This document shows, piece after piece, positions 55,003-64,000 of a stretch of 64,000 nucleotides of DNA. Below the pieces are notes generated by a model. That model searched no databases. It was not told the origin of the DNA and worked only from the letters and a program-made list of their open reading frames with translations. How positions within the stretch are numbered: position 1 is the first letter of the stretch; the number at the start of each line of letters is the position of its first letter. Origin of the DNA: Halomonas qaidamensis (GTDB lineage Bacteria > Pseudomonadota > Gammaproteobacteria > Pseudomonadales > Halomonadaceae); contig NZ_CP080627.1 of NCBI RefSeq assembly GCF_025917315.1, forward strand, positions 2,604,001 through 2,668,000. The letters run 5' to 3'. The translations under genes and the position numbers were made by a program.

Positions 55003-56196
55003 TTACATAGCGATCACTACCCCACCCAAGGCGATGACAATCACCACCATCCACGCAGGCAGTTTCCAAACGGTCAGCAGTAAAAACCCCGTCAACGCCA
55101 GAACAAATTCATAAGGCCCAATAATCGCGCTGGTCCATACTGGTTGATATAGCGCCGCGCCTAAAATACCCACCACTGCCGCGTTAGCGCCGCGCATCAA
55201 CGCCTGGGCGCTCTGCCAGCGGCGAAAATGATTCCAAAAGGGCAACACCCCCACCAACAGCAAAAAGCCAGGAATAAAGATCGCCAACAACGCCAGCAGC
55301 GCACCCACCACACCATTCATACCGGGCAGTAATGCGCCTAAGTAAGCAGCAAAGGTGAACAGCGGCCCTGGCACCGCCTGGGCAGCCCCATAGCCTGCCA
55401 AAAACTCATCTGCGGTAATCCAGCCGGATTGCACCACTTCCGCTTCCAACAGCGGTAAAACCACATGCCCACCGCCAAATACCAGCGCGCCAGAACGATA
55501 AAATGCATCTGCTACCGCTAGCCACGCGGCGCTACCGGCCAACAACGGCAGCAAACCCAGCAGCGTCGCGAATAGCACTAACGCGATAGTGCCTGCACGG
55601 CGAGATACCGGAAAATGCAGTGGTTCGCTAGGCGTAGCAGTAGCCACCATACGGCACAGCGCCAACCCCGCTATGCCACCCAGCACAATAGCGGCGACCT
55701 GCCCCAGCGGCCCGCTGACCATGACCACAACAAACACTGCCGCCAGCGCAATCCCCACCCGGGTTTTATCGGGGCAAAGGTTACGCGCCATGCCCCACAC
55801 CGCGTGGGCCACAATGGCCACAGCCACCACTTTTAAGCCATGAATAATGCCGCTGGCAATCGGGCCATCCAGTACCGCCGCGCCAAACGCGAACAGCACC
55901 AATACAATGGCGGAAGGTAGCGTGAACGCTAGCCACGCCATGGCCGCGCCCCAAGGGCCAGCGCGCATTAACCCCAAGGCAAAGCCTACTTGGCTACTAG
56001 CAGGCCCCGGCAAAAATTGGCACAGCGCCACAAGATCCGCGTAGGCGCTTTCGCTTAACCACCGGCGGCGCTCCACAAAGGCCGTACGAAAATAGCCTAG
56101 GTGCGCCACCGGCCCGCCAAACGAGGTCAACCCCAACGCCAAGAACGCCCAAAACACCTCGCTTACCCGACCGTTCAGATGCTGTTTTTCAGACAT
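55003..56196 (-). CDS. chrA: Chromate transporter ChrA (CHR family)
   Basis: A 397-residue bidomain protein with about 12 hydrophobic segments; two CHR repeats. First repeat FWAFLALGLTSFGGPVAHLGYFRTAFVERRRW and LCQFLPGPASSQVGFALG; second FGGGHVVLPLLEAEVV and YGAAQAVPGPLFTFAAYLG. ChrA exports chromate with sulfate-linked regulation in Pseudomonas and Cupriavidus. Converges on the ttrA stop with 19 bases between. Other anion substrates are possible. Confidence 0.92.
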   Translation of the reverse strand: MSEKQHLNGRVSEVFWAFLALGLTSFGGPVAHLGYFRTAFVERRRWLSESAYADLVALCQFLPGPASSQVGFALGLMRAGPWGAAMAWLAFTLPSAIVLVLFAFGAAVLDGPIASGIIHGLKVVAVAIVAHAVWGMARNLCPDKTRVGIALAAVFVVVMVSGPLGQVAAIVLGGIAGLALCRMVATATPSEPLHFPVSRRAGTIALVLFATLLGLLPLLAGSAAWLAVADAFYRSGALVFGGGHVVLPLLEAEVVQSGWITADEFLAGYGAAQAVPGPLFTFAAYLGALLPGMNGVVGALLALLAIFIPGFLLLVGVLPFWNHFRRWQSAQALMRGANAAVVGILGAALYQPVWTSAIIGPYEFVLALTGFLLLTVWKLPAWMVVIVIALGGVVIAM

Positions 56197-56656
56197 AGCG
56201 TACGCTACCCCGTGTGAACAAAAGGCCTAACTTACCTGTTAAAACTGACACGGTGATGACAATGCTCACCATCACCCAGCCGGATGAGCCGCCACCGCGG
56301 GTGCGCTAACGCTTACACCGCGCTACAAAATCTGCCTATTCAATGCGTTAAGTAGCGCGTGGTAACGAATATCGCGAGGAACGAGCGAATGAGGCACCCG
56401 CGACAGGCGGCGGAACGACGCCCATCGCCGCTACTCTCAACCTCCGAGGGTGCGCTGACGCTTACACCGCGCTACAAAACCTGCCTATTCAATGCGTTAA
56501 GTAGCGCGTGGTAACGAATATCGCGAGGAACGAGCGAATGAGGCACCCGCGGCAGGCGGCGGAACGACGCCCATCGCCGCTACTCTCAACCTCCAAGGGT
56601 GCGCTAACGCTTACACCGCGCTAATAAACCTTCCCACTCAATGACTTATATGCAGA
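56197..56656. other. 460-base intergenic region of chrA and ilvD, mostly tandem repeat
   Basis: It carries no gene. Positions 56299-56645 are a 149-bp tandem repeat; the first ~100 bases are plain intergenic sequence. Whether the chrA promoter overlaps the repeat cannot be told. Confidence 0.8.
56299..56645. repeat. 149-bp tandem direct repeat, two full copies and a partial third
   Basis: The motif GGGTGCGCTAACGCTTACAC starts at 56299, 56448 and 56597, period 149. The two full copies differ at only a handful of positions; the third decays after about 30-50 bases. Inside each unit CGCGCTAC (56319) and GTAGCGCG (56352) form 8-bp inverted arms. There is no plausible protein start. Copy-number instability in assembly is likely. 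Confidence 0.95.
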
Positions 56657-58333
56657 TTAATCGGTAACCGCACCCGTGCTGGCAGAGCTGACCAACTTGG
56701 CATACTTCGCCAGCACGCCTTTGCGATAGCGCGGTTCTGGCTGCTGCCAGGCGGCACGGCGACGCATCATTTCTTCATCACTGATGTCGACATCAATGGT
56801 GTCGGCTTCAGCATCAATGGTAATGGCATCACCATCTTGCACCAGCGCCAACGGGCCACCATCGAAGGCTTCCGGAGACACATGCCCAACCACAAAACCA
56901 TGGCTGCCGCCGGAGAAACGCCCATCGGTAATTAGCGCCACATCATTACCCAACCCACGCCCCATAATGGCAGAGGTTGGCGTAAGCATTTCGCGCATGC
57001 CGGGTCCGCCTTTCGGGCCTTCATAACGAATCACCACCACATCGCCTGCCACCACGGTGCCGTCGTTAATGCGCGCCTGGGCTTCTTCTTCAGAGCCAAA
57101 CACCCGTGCCGAACCGCTAAAGCGCGTTCCTTCTTTACCCGTAATTTTGGCCACTGCGCCTTCCGGTGCTAGGTTGCCAAACAGGATACGCAGGTGGCTT
57201 TCGGCTTTAAGCGGGTTACCCAGCGGCGCAATAATCTGTTGATCCATAGGGTAAGGCTCAACGTCTTCCAGGTTTTCGGCCAGCGTTTTACCCGTCACCG
57301 TTAAGCAGTCGCCGTGCAGTAATCCAGCATCCAGCAAAATTTTCATCAACGGCTGAATACCGCCAATCGCCACCAGCTCGCTCATCATATAGTGGCCGCT
57401 GGGGCGCAGATCAGCGACCACCGGTACGCGCTTGCCAATCTCAGTGAAGTCAGAAAGCGACAGTTCAACGCCAATGGTGCGCGCCATGCCAATCAAGTGC
57501 AGCACCGCGTTAGTCGAGCCACCCAGCGCAATCACCACGGTAATCGCATTTTCAAATGCTTCGCGGGTCATGATGTCAGAAGGTTTGATGTCACTGGCCA
57601 ACAGCGCCAGCACGGCCTCACCTGCCGCTTTACAGTCATCGCGCTTGTCTTGGGAAATGGCGTTCTGCGCCGAGCTACCCGGCAGGCTCATACCCAATGC
57701 TTCAATGGCAGACGCCATGGTATTGGCGGTGTACATACCGCCACAGGAACCCGGGCCAGGAATCGCGGTTTCTTCGATGTTTTTGAGCTCGATCAGATCA
57801 ATATCACCACGGGAGTGCGCGCCCATCGCCTCAAATACCGACACGATATCGGTATGGCCTTTACCAGGCATAATGGTGCCACCATACACAAACACGCTGG
57901 GGCGATTCAGCCGCGCCAAGCCCATCACGCAACCCGGCATATTTTTATCGCAACCGCCGATAGCCACTAAACCATCGAAGCCTTCACAACCCGCTACGGT
58001 TTCAATGGAATCAGCGATCACCTCGCGGGAAACCAGCGAGTACTTCATACCTTCCGTGCCGTTAGCGATGCCATCGGAAATAGTGATGGTATTAAAGATA
58101 ACCCCTTTGCCGCCCGCCGCGTCGGCACCGTCACGGGCGAACTCTGCCAACTCACCAATATGGCTATTGCACGGGGTCACCATACTCCAGGTAGAGGCAA
58201 CGCCCACCTGGGGCTTAGTAAAGTCATCATCGTTAAACCCCACCGCCCGCAACATCGCGCGGCTGGCCGCTTTGCCAGGGCCGTCCACTACTTGAGAAGA
58301 GTGGCGGCGGGTATTGTTAGTAGGCTCGGTCAT
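56657..58333 (-). CDS. ilvD: Dihydroxy-acid dehydratase
   Basis: A 558-residue iron-sulfur enzyme of isoleucine, valine and leucine synthesis, dehydrating 2,3-dihydroxy acids. Conserved Cys in [10 protein letters not shown] and [13 protein letters not shown], ligands of the Fe-S cluster; the [16 protein letters not shown] motif is near the C-terminus. Start [14 protein letters not shown] at 58333 (a longer start at 58384 is less likely). No other ilv gene is nearby. Confidence 0.95.
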   Translation of the reverse strand: MTEPTNNTRRHSSQVVDGPGKAASRAMLRAVGFNDDDFTKPQVGVASTWSMVTPCNSHIGELAEFARDGADAAGGKGVIFNTITISDGIANGTEGMKYSLVSREVIADSIETVAGCEGFDGLVAIGGCDKNMPGCVMGLARLNRPSVFVYGGTIMPGKGHTDIVSVFEAMGAHSRGDIDLIELKNIEETAIPGPGSCGGMYTANTMASAIEALGMSLPGSSAQNAISQDKRDDCKAAGEAVLALLASDIKPSDIMTREAFENAITVVIALGGSTNAVLHLIGMARTIGVELSLSDFTEIGKRVPVVADLRPSGHYMMSELVAIGGIQPLMKILLDAGLLHGDCLTVTGKTLAENLEDVEPYPMDQQIIAPLGNPLKAESHLRILFGNLAPEGAVAKITGKEGTRFSGSARVFGSEEEAQARINDGTVVAGDVVVIRYEGPKGGPGMREMLTPTSAIMGRGLGNDVALITDGRFSGGSHGFVVGHVSPEAFDGGPLALVQDGDAITIDAEADTIDVDISDEEMMRRRAAWQQPEPRYRKGVLAKYAKLVSSASTGAVTD

Positions 58334-58485
58334 AGGGAGTTCCTCTTTGCTTGACTCACATCGCGTTACGCACGGTATCCGCATAGCTTGGCGATATAAC
58401 GCGCATCCCGCAAGACACTTAACTTATGGCACCATAGTGCTACGCGCTATTCCCACTGCCTAATGCCGCGAAGGAACACCACCGC

Positions 58486-61400
58486 ATGCCTGCCAATTCA
58501 CACTGCTCACCAACACCGTTCTCGCCAACGTTGCTTACCCCTGGCTTTATGGTGGTGCACGCTAACCGCCTGGAAGACTTGCGCGGGCTGGTGGTGCAGT
58601 GGATGCGCTTGCACCCGTTGGGGGCGCTGGAAAACGAGACCATTCTGGTGCAGAGCAACGGCATTGGGCAGTGGTTAAAACTAGCGCTGGCGGAAGACCC
58701 AGAAAACGGCGGCGCAGGCATCGCCGCCGCGTTGGATGTCATGCTGCCTGCGCGGTTTCTATGGCAGGCCTACCGCACGGTGCTCACCCACGTTGACCAG
58801 GACGGCGACGCGGTACCTGAAACCTCGCCGTTTGATAAATCGCGCTTGGTATGGCGGCTGCTGCGCCTGCTGCCCAGCCTATCTGGGCTGGAAGTGTTCG
58901 CACCGTTGGCACAGTTTTTGGAAGTCGACCGCGACCAGCGCAAACACTACCAACTGGCCGAGCGGCTGGCGGATTTGTTCGACCAGTATCAGGTCTACCG
59001 CGCCGACTGGCTGGATGCCTGGGCCAACGGTGACGACGTACTGATAACCGCTCGGGGCGAACCCCGCCCGCTGGAAGAACATCAGCGCTGGCAACCTGCG
59101 CTATGGCGCATACTGCGCGAAGACGTTGCCGCCACCCAAGGCGATGCAGGTCTGAACAGTAGCCGCGCCCAGGTGCATCGGCGCTTTTTGAACGCCACTG
59201 AACAGCTGGAAGGCCAACCCTGCCCGCGCGGCCTGCCCCGGCGGCTAATCATTTTTGGTATTTCATCGCTGCCCCAACAAACCCTGGAAGCGCTAGCGGC
59301 GCTCTCGCGCTGCTGCCAAATTGTGCTGTGTGTACACAATCCCTGCCAGTTCTACTGGGCGGATATCATCGAGCACAAGGATTTACTGCGCGCCAACCGC
59401 TACCGCCAGCGGCGCAAAACCGGTATGCCTGAAGCGCTAGATGTACTGGGCACTGGCGACGCCGACGATGCCCTGCATCTACACGCCCAGCCGCTACTCG
59501 CTGCCTGGGGCAAGCAGGGCCGCGACTACCTGCGCCTACTAGATGAACACGACGATTCGGGCAACTACCAAACCTTGTTTGAGCAGCAGGCGCTGCGTAT
59601 TGATATGTTCGAGCCGTTTAACGGCGTTGATCGCGACTGCCTGCTCAGCCAACTCCAAGATGATATTCGCGAACTTCGCCCCGTGGCGGAAACCAAAACT
59701 CACTGGCCCGCGCTAAGTTCGGCAGATGACTCCATGGTGTTTCATATTGCCCATGGCCCCCAGCGGGAAGTTGAGATTCTTCACGACCAGCTGCTAGCCG
59801 CCTTCAGTGCCGACCCCGATCTGCGCCCACGGGATATCATCGTGATGGTGCCAGACATCGACCGCTACGCGCCGCATATCGCCGCAGTGTTTGGCCAGCT
59901 ACAAAACGATGACCCGCGGCATATCCCCTATACGCTTTCCGACCAAGCCAGCCGCCACCGCCTGCCGCTAATGATTGCCCTGGAAAAGCTGCTGCGCCTG
60001 CCAGAGCTGCGTCTTTCGGTCAGCGATTTGCTGGATCTGCTCGATGTGCCCGCTCTGCGCCAGCGCTTTGGGCTTGAAGAGCGTGACCTGCCGGTGCTAG
60101 AGCGCTGGATGGAAGGCGCAGGCATCCGCTGGGGGCTGAACGCCAAGCAGCGCCAGACTCTCGAACTTCCTGGCGGGCTAAGCCAAAACACCTGGGCCTT
60201 TGGCCTGCGCCGCCTGCTGCTGGGCTACACCGTGGGCGAAGGCCACGCATGGCAAGGCATTGAACCGTTTGACGACATCGGTGGGCTGGAAGCCGGCCTT
60301 GCCGGGCCGTTAGCCACCCTGCTGGAAAAGCTCGAAGAGACCTGGGAAACCTTCTGCCAGCCCACTGATCCCGCCAGTTGGGTAGCGCGGCTGCGCACGC
60401 TGCTAGAAACCTTCTTTCTTACCGACGACGCCCAAGAAAGCGTGATGCTCACCAAGCTGGAAAACGGTTTGCAGCAGATGCTGGAAAGCAGCGCAGAAGC
60501 TCAATTAAACGACCCGCTGCCGCTTTCCATGGTGCGCGAACACTGGCTGGCACAGATTGATGAACACAGCCTTTCCCAGCGCTTTCTAGCAGGTGCGGTT
60601 AACTTCGCCACGCTAATGCCCATGCGCGCCATTCCGTTTAAGCGCGTGTGCCTGCTAGGCATGAACGACGGTGAATACCCACGCTCCCAGCCACCGCTAG
60701 ATTTTGACTTAATGGGCAGTGACTACCGCCCCGGCGACCGCTCCCGCCGGGAAGACGACCGCTACCTGTTTTTGGAAGCGCTGCTCTCCGCCCGGGACCA
60801 GCTCTATATAAGCTGGGTCGGCAGAAGCCAAATCGACAACACCCCGTTACCGCCTTCGGTGCTGGTCGGCCAACTGCGTGACCACCTAGAAGCAGGCTGG
60901 CAGCTCGAGAACGGTACGCCGCTGCTGGAAGCGCTGACCACCGAGCACCCGCTGCAGCCGTTTAGCCGCGTTTACTTCAACAACGCAGCAAACCGACTCT
61001 TTACCTATGCACATGAATGGCGCGAGGTACACGCACCGCGCACGCCTCAGGCTGCCCAAACCACACTTCCCCCACCGGAAAACACCCCGACCAGCCTGAC
61101 GCTTGGCCAATTGGGCCAATTCCTGCGCGAGCCAGTACGTGCCTTCTTCAATACCCGACTGGGGGTGTATTTCGAGCAGGAAGCAATTGCAGAGCTGGAC
61201 GAAGAACCGTTCGCCCTGGATGGCCTGCAAAACTGGCAGCTGCAAGACCAACTGATCGCCGCCCAGCGCTACGCCATTGATCGCGGCGAGCCACGCATCG
61301 AAGCACTGCACGCAGCCCTTGAACGCTTCCAGGGCCAAGGTGTACTGGCCATGGGCGCCTTTGGCGAGCGCATGCGCGATGCGTTAGCAGAACCCATGGA

Positions 61401-62100
61401 AGCGCTGTTCACCGGCTATGAAGAAGCCCTAGGCGCTTGGCCGATTGCGCTAGGTGACCCAGAAGCCATTCACTTGGAAGGCAAGAACGGTATTACGCTG
61501 GAAGATTGGCTAGGCGAACTACGCCAGGATGATGCGGGCAACCGCTGCCGCCTGTTATTACTCAGCAGCAGCCTGGTCAAGAACGGCAAGTACCAGTGGC
61601 ATCTGCTGCTGCGCCACTGGGTTGCGCATTTAGCTGGCAACCTCAGCGGCCCGATGACCACACAGCTGCTTTCCAAGGCAGGCAATATCACCCTGGAACC
61701 TGTCGCTGCCGACACCGCCCGCGCCCACCTGGAAACCCAGCTAAACGCCTGGCAACATGGCCTGGAAGTGCCGTTACCGCTGGCCCCCCAAGCCGCCTTT
61801 GCGTGGCTGACAAAGCTGGGCACACCAGACATTGCCACTGAGAAAGGTCAGGAAAGCGACGCCTACGCCGCTGCCGTAAAAGTCTATGAGAGCGGTTACA
61901 AAACCACCGGCGAAGTCGAGCAAAGCCCTTATCTCGGCCACCAGTGGCCCCGCTTCGAGCGGCTGTTTTTCGACCGTATCGAGGTACCTCATGATGGCCA
62001 GCCACACACCTTCGCCACCCTGACAGACGCCCTCTACGCCCCGCTATTCAAGGCCGTCAAAAAGCCAGAGGGTAAAAAGCCGGAGGGTAAAAAGCAATGA
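58486..62100 (+). CDS. recC: Exodeoxyribonuclease V gamma subunit RecC
   Basis: A 1204-residue subunit of RecBCD, which repairs double-strand breaks and degrades linear DNA. FMVVHANRLEDLRGLVVQW near the start and FETI/QSNGIGQWLKLAL match RecC; a helicase-like core with DIIVMVPDIDRYAPHIAAVF follows and the C-terminal FKRVCLLGMNDGEYPRSQ near residue 720 is typical. It ends in a lysine-rich PEGKKPEGKK tail from a 15-bp duplication. Slightly longer than E. coli RecC (1122). The next gene in the operon should be recB. Confidence 0.95.
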   Translation: MPANSHCSPTPFSPTLLTPGFMVVHANRLEDLRGLVVQWMRLHPLGALENETILVQSNGIGQWLKLALAEDPENGGAGIAAALDVMLPARFLWQAYRTVLTHVDQDGDAVPETSPFDKSRLVWRLLRLLPSLSGLEVFAPLAQFLEVDRDQRKHYQLAERLADLFDQYQVYRADWLDAWANGDDVLITARGEPRPLEEHQRWQPALWRILREDVAATQGDAGLNSSRAQVHRRFLNATEQLEGQPCPRGLPRRLIIFGISSLPQQTLEALAALSRCCQIVLCVHNPCQFYWADIIEHKDLLRANRYRQRRKTGMPEALDVLGTGDADDALHLHAQPLLAAWGKQGRDYLRLLDEHDDSGNYQTLFEQQALRIDMFEPFNGVDRDCLLSQLQDDIRELRPVAETKTHWPALSSADDSMVFHIAHGPQREVEILHDQLLAAFSADPDLRPRDIIVMVPDIDRYAPHIAAVFGQLQNDDPRHIPYTLSDQASRHRLPLMIALEKLLRLPELRLSVSDLLDLLDVPALRQRFGLEERDLPVLERWMEGAGIRWGLNAKQRQTLELPGGLSQNTWAFGLRRLLLGYTVGEGHAWQGIEPFDDIGGLEAGLAGPLATLLEKLEETWETFCQPTDPASWVARLRTLLETFFLTDDAQESVMLTKLENGLQQMLESSAEAQLNDPLPLSMVREHWLAQIDEHSLSQRFLAGAVNFATLMPMRAIPFKRVCLLGMNDGEYPRSQPPLDFDLMGSDYRPGDRSRREDDRYLFLEALLSARDQLYISWVGRSQIDNTPLPPSVLVGQLRDHLEAGWQLENGTPLLEALTTEHPLQPFSRVYFNNAANRLFTYAHEWREVHAPRTPQAAQTTLPPPENTPTSLTLGQLGQFLREPVRAFFNTRLGVYFEQEAIAELDEEPFALDGLQNWQLQDQLIAAQRYAIDRGEPRIEALHAALERFQGQGVLAMGAFGERMRDALAEPMEALFTGYEEALGAWPIALGDPEAIHLEGKNGITLEDWLGELRQDDAGNRCRLLLLSSSLVKNGKYQWHLLLRHWVAHLAGNLSGPMTTQLLSKAGNITLEPVAADTARAHLETQLNAWQHGLEVPLPLAPQAAFAWLTKLGTPDIATEKGQESDAYAAAVKVYESGYKTTGEVEQSPYLGHQWPRFERLFFDRIEVPHDGQPHTFATLTDALYAPLFKAVKKPEGKKPEGKKQ

Positions 62101-62168
62101 AACGCCAGAAGGCCATCAGCGATACACCTTGCTTAACCGACCATCTCTACATAGAATTGTATGTATAA
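62097..62168 (+). other. 23-codon reading frame overlapping the recC stop
   Basis: ATGA overlaps the recC stop at 62097, opening a 23-codon frame (starts MKRQKAISDT, ends at TAA 62166-62168). It could be the remnant of a former recB start or translational-coupling sequence left after the toxin-antitoxin genes were inserted. Nothing else supports a protein. Confidence 0.3.
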
Positions 62169-62215
62169 TAAAACATATTTTAATACGTGTAGTTTAATAC
62201 ATCCAGAGGTTAACC
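62150..62215 (+). promoter_or_regulatory. AT-rich promoter region of the toxin-antitoxin pair
   Basis: AT-rich compared with both neighbours. TATAAT at 62164-62169 is a perfect -10 sequence, but no good -35 stands 17 bases upstream. TGTATGTAT and ATACGTGTA-like inverted elements could be the antitoxin's operator. CCAGAGG precedes the antitoxin ATG. Confidence 0.5.
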
Positions 62216-62506
62216 ATGGCCACCTTACTTGAACGTCCAGAAGACGCGGTCTCAGCGACTGCCATGGCGCGCACCTTCAGCGCTCGACTCAAAGAAATAT
62301 CATCACGTTCGACGGATAGACTCGTGGTGTTCAAGGATAACCAGCCTGCCGCGGTACTGATGAACGTTCAGGCCTATCAGGATCTCGTTGATGAGCTTGA
62401 AGACCTGCGTATTGAGGCTATCGCCCGAGACCGCCTAGCGAGCTACCAGGCAGATCAGGCCGTCTCGCACGATGACATGCGCGCTCTATTTAGTCAGAAC
62501 GATTGA
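62216..62506 (+). CDS. Phd/YefM-family antitoxin
   Basis: A 96-residue antitoxin. The N-terminal DNA-binding fold (about 1-60) has SATAMARTFSARLKEISSR and the signature RLVVFKDNQPAAVLMNVQAYQDLVDELED, then a helix that would bind toxin (about 60-96). It normally blocks the toxin and represses the operon. Three bases separate it from the toxin gene. Lies between recC and recB. Confidence 0.9.
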   Translation: MATLLERPEDAVSATAMARTFSARLKEISSRSTDRLVVFKDNQPAAVLMNVQAYQDLVDELEDLRIEAIARDRLASYQADQAVSHDDMRALFSQND

Positions 62507-62509
62507 GCC

Positions 62510-62797
62510 ATGGCCTGGCATCTGCGCTATCACCCTGATGTTCAAAATGATCTCACCCGCTTGGGCTCCGCTGCAGCGAATCGCCTCCTTGATGTTATTG
62601 AAGAGAGGATCCGCGACGGCGAGCCTGACAAACTCGGCAAACCCCTTCGAGGCGCTCTAGCAGGCTGTAGGCGGATGCGTACGGGTAATACGAGAATCAT
62701 CTATAAAGTGGATGGATCCGCTATCCAAGTGCTCATCATAGCGGTAGGAGCCCGGCGGGATGACGAAGTGTACGAACTTGCCAACCGGCGTATATAG
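62510..62797 (+). CDS. RelE/ParE-family toxin
   Basis: A 95-residue toxin. WHLRYHPDVQNDLTRLGS at the start, CRRMRTGNTRIIYKVDG and VLIIAVGARRDDEVYELANRR match RelE-type mRNA interferases, which cleave mRNA on the ribosome (ParE relatives poison gyrase instead). The C-terminal RRDDEVYE is typical of RelE. Downstream partner of the Phd antitoxin; ribosome site is poor, as is usual for coupled toxin genes. Confidence 0.9.
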   Translation: MAWHLRYHPDVQNDLTRLGSAAANRLLDVIEERIRDGEPDKLGKPLRGALAGCRRMRTGNTRIIYKVDGSAIQVLIIAVGARRDDEVYELANRRI

Positions 62798-62893
62798 CCA
62801 ATCGGGCTTGTGTCTTGCTGGAACTCGGCTCTGACACTCGACCCAGGCTATTGCGCTGGCCCAGTCACAGCCCATTGACACAGAGAAAGCCGC

Positions 62894-64000
62894 ATGAGCC
62901 AGGCTGACACACCCACCCCACTCAACCCGCTCACGCTACCGCTTCACGGCAGCCGCTTGATTGAAGCCAGTGCGGGCACGGGCAAAACCTTCACCATCGC
63001 GTTGCTCTACGTGCGCCTAGTACTGGGCGGCCAGCACAGCAAAGACGACAGCGCGTTTGTGCGCCCGCTCACCCCGCCGGAAATTCTGGTAGTCACCTTT
63101 ACCAATGCCGCCACCCAGGAACTGCGTGAACGTATCCGCCACCGGCTGGTAGAAGCCGCCGCGGTGTTTAGAAAAGCACCGGGCGAGCCACCTGCTGACG
63201 ATCCTTTACTCATTCAACTCCGCAGCCAATACACAGAGGCCACCTGGCCCGCCTGCGCCCGCCGCCTGGAACTAGCCGCCGAATGGATGGACGAAGCCGC
63301 CGTTTCCACCATCCACAGCTGGTGCTACCGCATGCTGCGCGAACACGCCTTCGATAGCGGCAGCCTGTTCTCGCTCAACCTGGAAAACGACCAGCGCGAA
63401 CTGGAACAAGAAGTGGTGCGCGACTACTGGCGCACCTTCTATTACCCGCTGGATGCCGACTCTCTGGGCAGCATTACCCGCTACTGGAAATCGCCGGATA
63501 ATCTCCACGAAGAGGTGCGCAAGCTGCTCCACGAAAGCGAGGCACTCGGCAGCCAACGCCACGCGCCAGCAGAAACGTTAAGCACTGCCGACGCCGAACG
63601 CAGCGCACGCCTTGAAGAACTAAAAGCTCCTTGGCGAGCGTGGGTAAATGAACTACGGCAGCTTTTTGACGATGGCCAAACAGCCAAGCACTTTGCCCCT
63701 GGCAAAATGCGCAAAGATCATCGAGGAAAATGGCTGGATAAAATTCAGCAATGGGCGGAAAGCGACCTTGTCAGTCCTGATATGGATAAGAAGGCCACTG
63801 CATGGAAGCGACTGACACCGGCGGGCATTGCTGAAATCTGGAACGGAGAGCCACCGAACCACCCAGCGTTTGAGGCGTTTGAGGCACTGCCCGCCGCCCT
63901 CAACGCCTTGCCGGAACCGCGTAACGACCTGCTGATTCACGCCGTGCAGTGGTGCAAAGTACGTATGGAGCGCGAGCAAGAACGCCGTGCAGAAATGGGC
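62894..64000 (+). CDS. recB: Exodeoxyribonuclease V beta subunit RecB, 5' part
   Basis: Open from ATG 62894 to the window end (369 codons visible), so partial at the 3' side. Starts MSQADTPTPLNPLTL. Walker A is EASAGTGKTFTIA (about 24-36), then VVTFTNAATQELRERIRHR (UvrD motif Ia) and STIHSWCYRMLREHAFD. RecB is the 3'-5' helicase/nuclease of RecBCD. The 96-base gap after the toxin has only a weak purine-rich ribosome site (GAGAAAG). Normally recB directly follows recC. Confidence 0.95.
   Translation, partial: MSQADTPTPLNPLTLPLHGSRLIEASAGTGKTFTIALLYVRLVLGGQHSKDDSAFVRPLTPPEILVVTFTNAATQELRERIRHRLVEAAAVFRKAPGEPPADDPLLIQLRSQYTEATWPACARRLELAAEWMDEAAVSTIHSWCYRMLREHAFDSGSLFSLNLENDQRELEQEVVRDYWRTFYYPLDADSLGSITRYWKSPDNLHEEVRKLLHESEALGSQRHAPAETLSTADAERSARLEELKAPWRAWVNELRQLFDDGQTAKHFAPGKMRKDHRGKWLDKIQQWAESDLVSPDMDKKATAWKRLTPAGIAEIWNGEPPNHPAFEAFEALPAALNALPEPRNDLLIHAVQWCKVRMEREQERRAEMG

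Noticed and set aside
56299..56645. The 149-bp repeats as a CRISPR array
   Set aside because: The repeats are contiguous with no unique spacers, and no cas genes lie nearby.
57392..58295. Long plus-strand frames opposite ilvD
   Set aside because: They mirror ilvD codon structure in the antisense frames and have no independent start signals or family match.
60886..61338. A 150-codon minus-strand frame inside recC
   Set aside because: Antisense shadow of recC in GC-rich codons with no ribosome site.

Overview
The window is a contiguous stretch of a gammaproteobacterial chromosome. Gene content points to the Halomonadaceae (Halomonas/Vreelandella type): a complete seven-gene Mrp Na+/H+ antiporter operon, a HiPIP ferredoxin, the PrkA-YeaH-SpoVR stress operon, moderate GC and gammaproteobacterial versions of dnaB, rpsF-rpsR-rplI, rlmB-rnr and recC-recB. 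Nothing suggests a plasmid or prophage. The family assignment is by recognition of gene content, not by a database search.

Layout. 1-6.3 kb: a DUF2256 zinc-ribbon gene and mrpABCDEFG, all on the minus strand. 6.5-10.4 kb: hemH, a divergent [4Fe-4S] (6-4) photolyase coupled to a DCC-family thiol oxidoreductase, and two small unknown genes. 10.5-17.6 kb: the housekeeping block dnaB, rplI, a membrane protein, rpsR, rpsF, rlmB and rnr. 17.8-18.2 kb: three near-identical tRNA-Leu(CAG) genes. 18.4-25.2 kb: a membrane-anchored DNA/RNA endonuclease, an Lrp ligand-domain protein, HiPIP, and the spoVR-yeaH-prkA operon. 25.5-37.8 kb: mostly single metabolic genes (ltaE, fadH, an EamA transporter, a GNAT-nitrilase fusion, an alkyltransferase-like protein, azoR, an Na+:alanine symporter, yjbQ, a lipocalin, a tartrate/malate dehydrogenase, wrbA, a hemerythrin).

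38-44.8 kb is a plus-strand amino-acid uptake and catabolism locus: astE, a HisP/HisQ/HisM-type ABC transporter, two tandem paralogous binding proteins and an isoaspartyl-dipeptidase-like amidohydrolase. 44.9-49.7 kb: a TraX-family protein, a diguanylate cyclase, purEK and a small HTH protein. 49.9-55 kb is a ttrBCA-type molybdoenzyme operon preceded by a near-perfect FNR/Anr box, which suggests anaerobic respiration of an oxyanion such as tetrathionate or selenate. 55-58.3 kb: chrA, a 149-bp tandem repeat and ilvD. 58.5-64 kb: recC and the start of recB, with a Phd/RelE-type toxin-antitoxin pair inserted between them.

Most interesting points: the TA pair splitting recC from recB; the FNR-box molybdoenzyme operon; the 38-44.8 kb locus, which could handle arginine or beta-aspartyl dipeptides and whose peptidase homologue lacks one expected metal-binding histidine; and a 9-bp promoter element shared by the photolyase and the distant DUF2256 gene.
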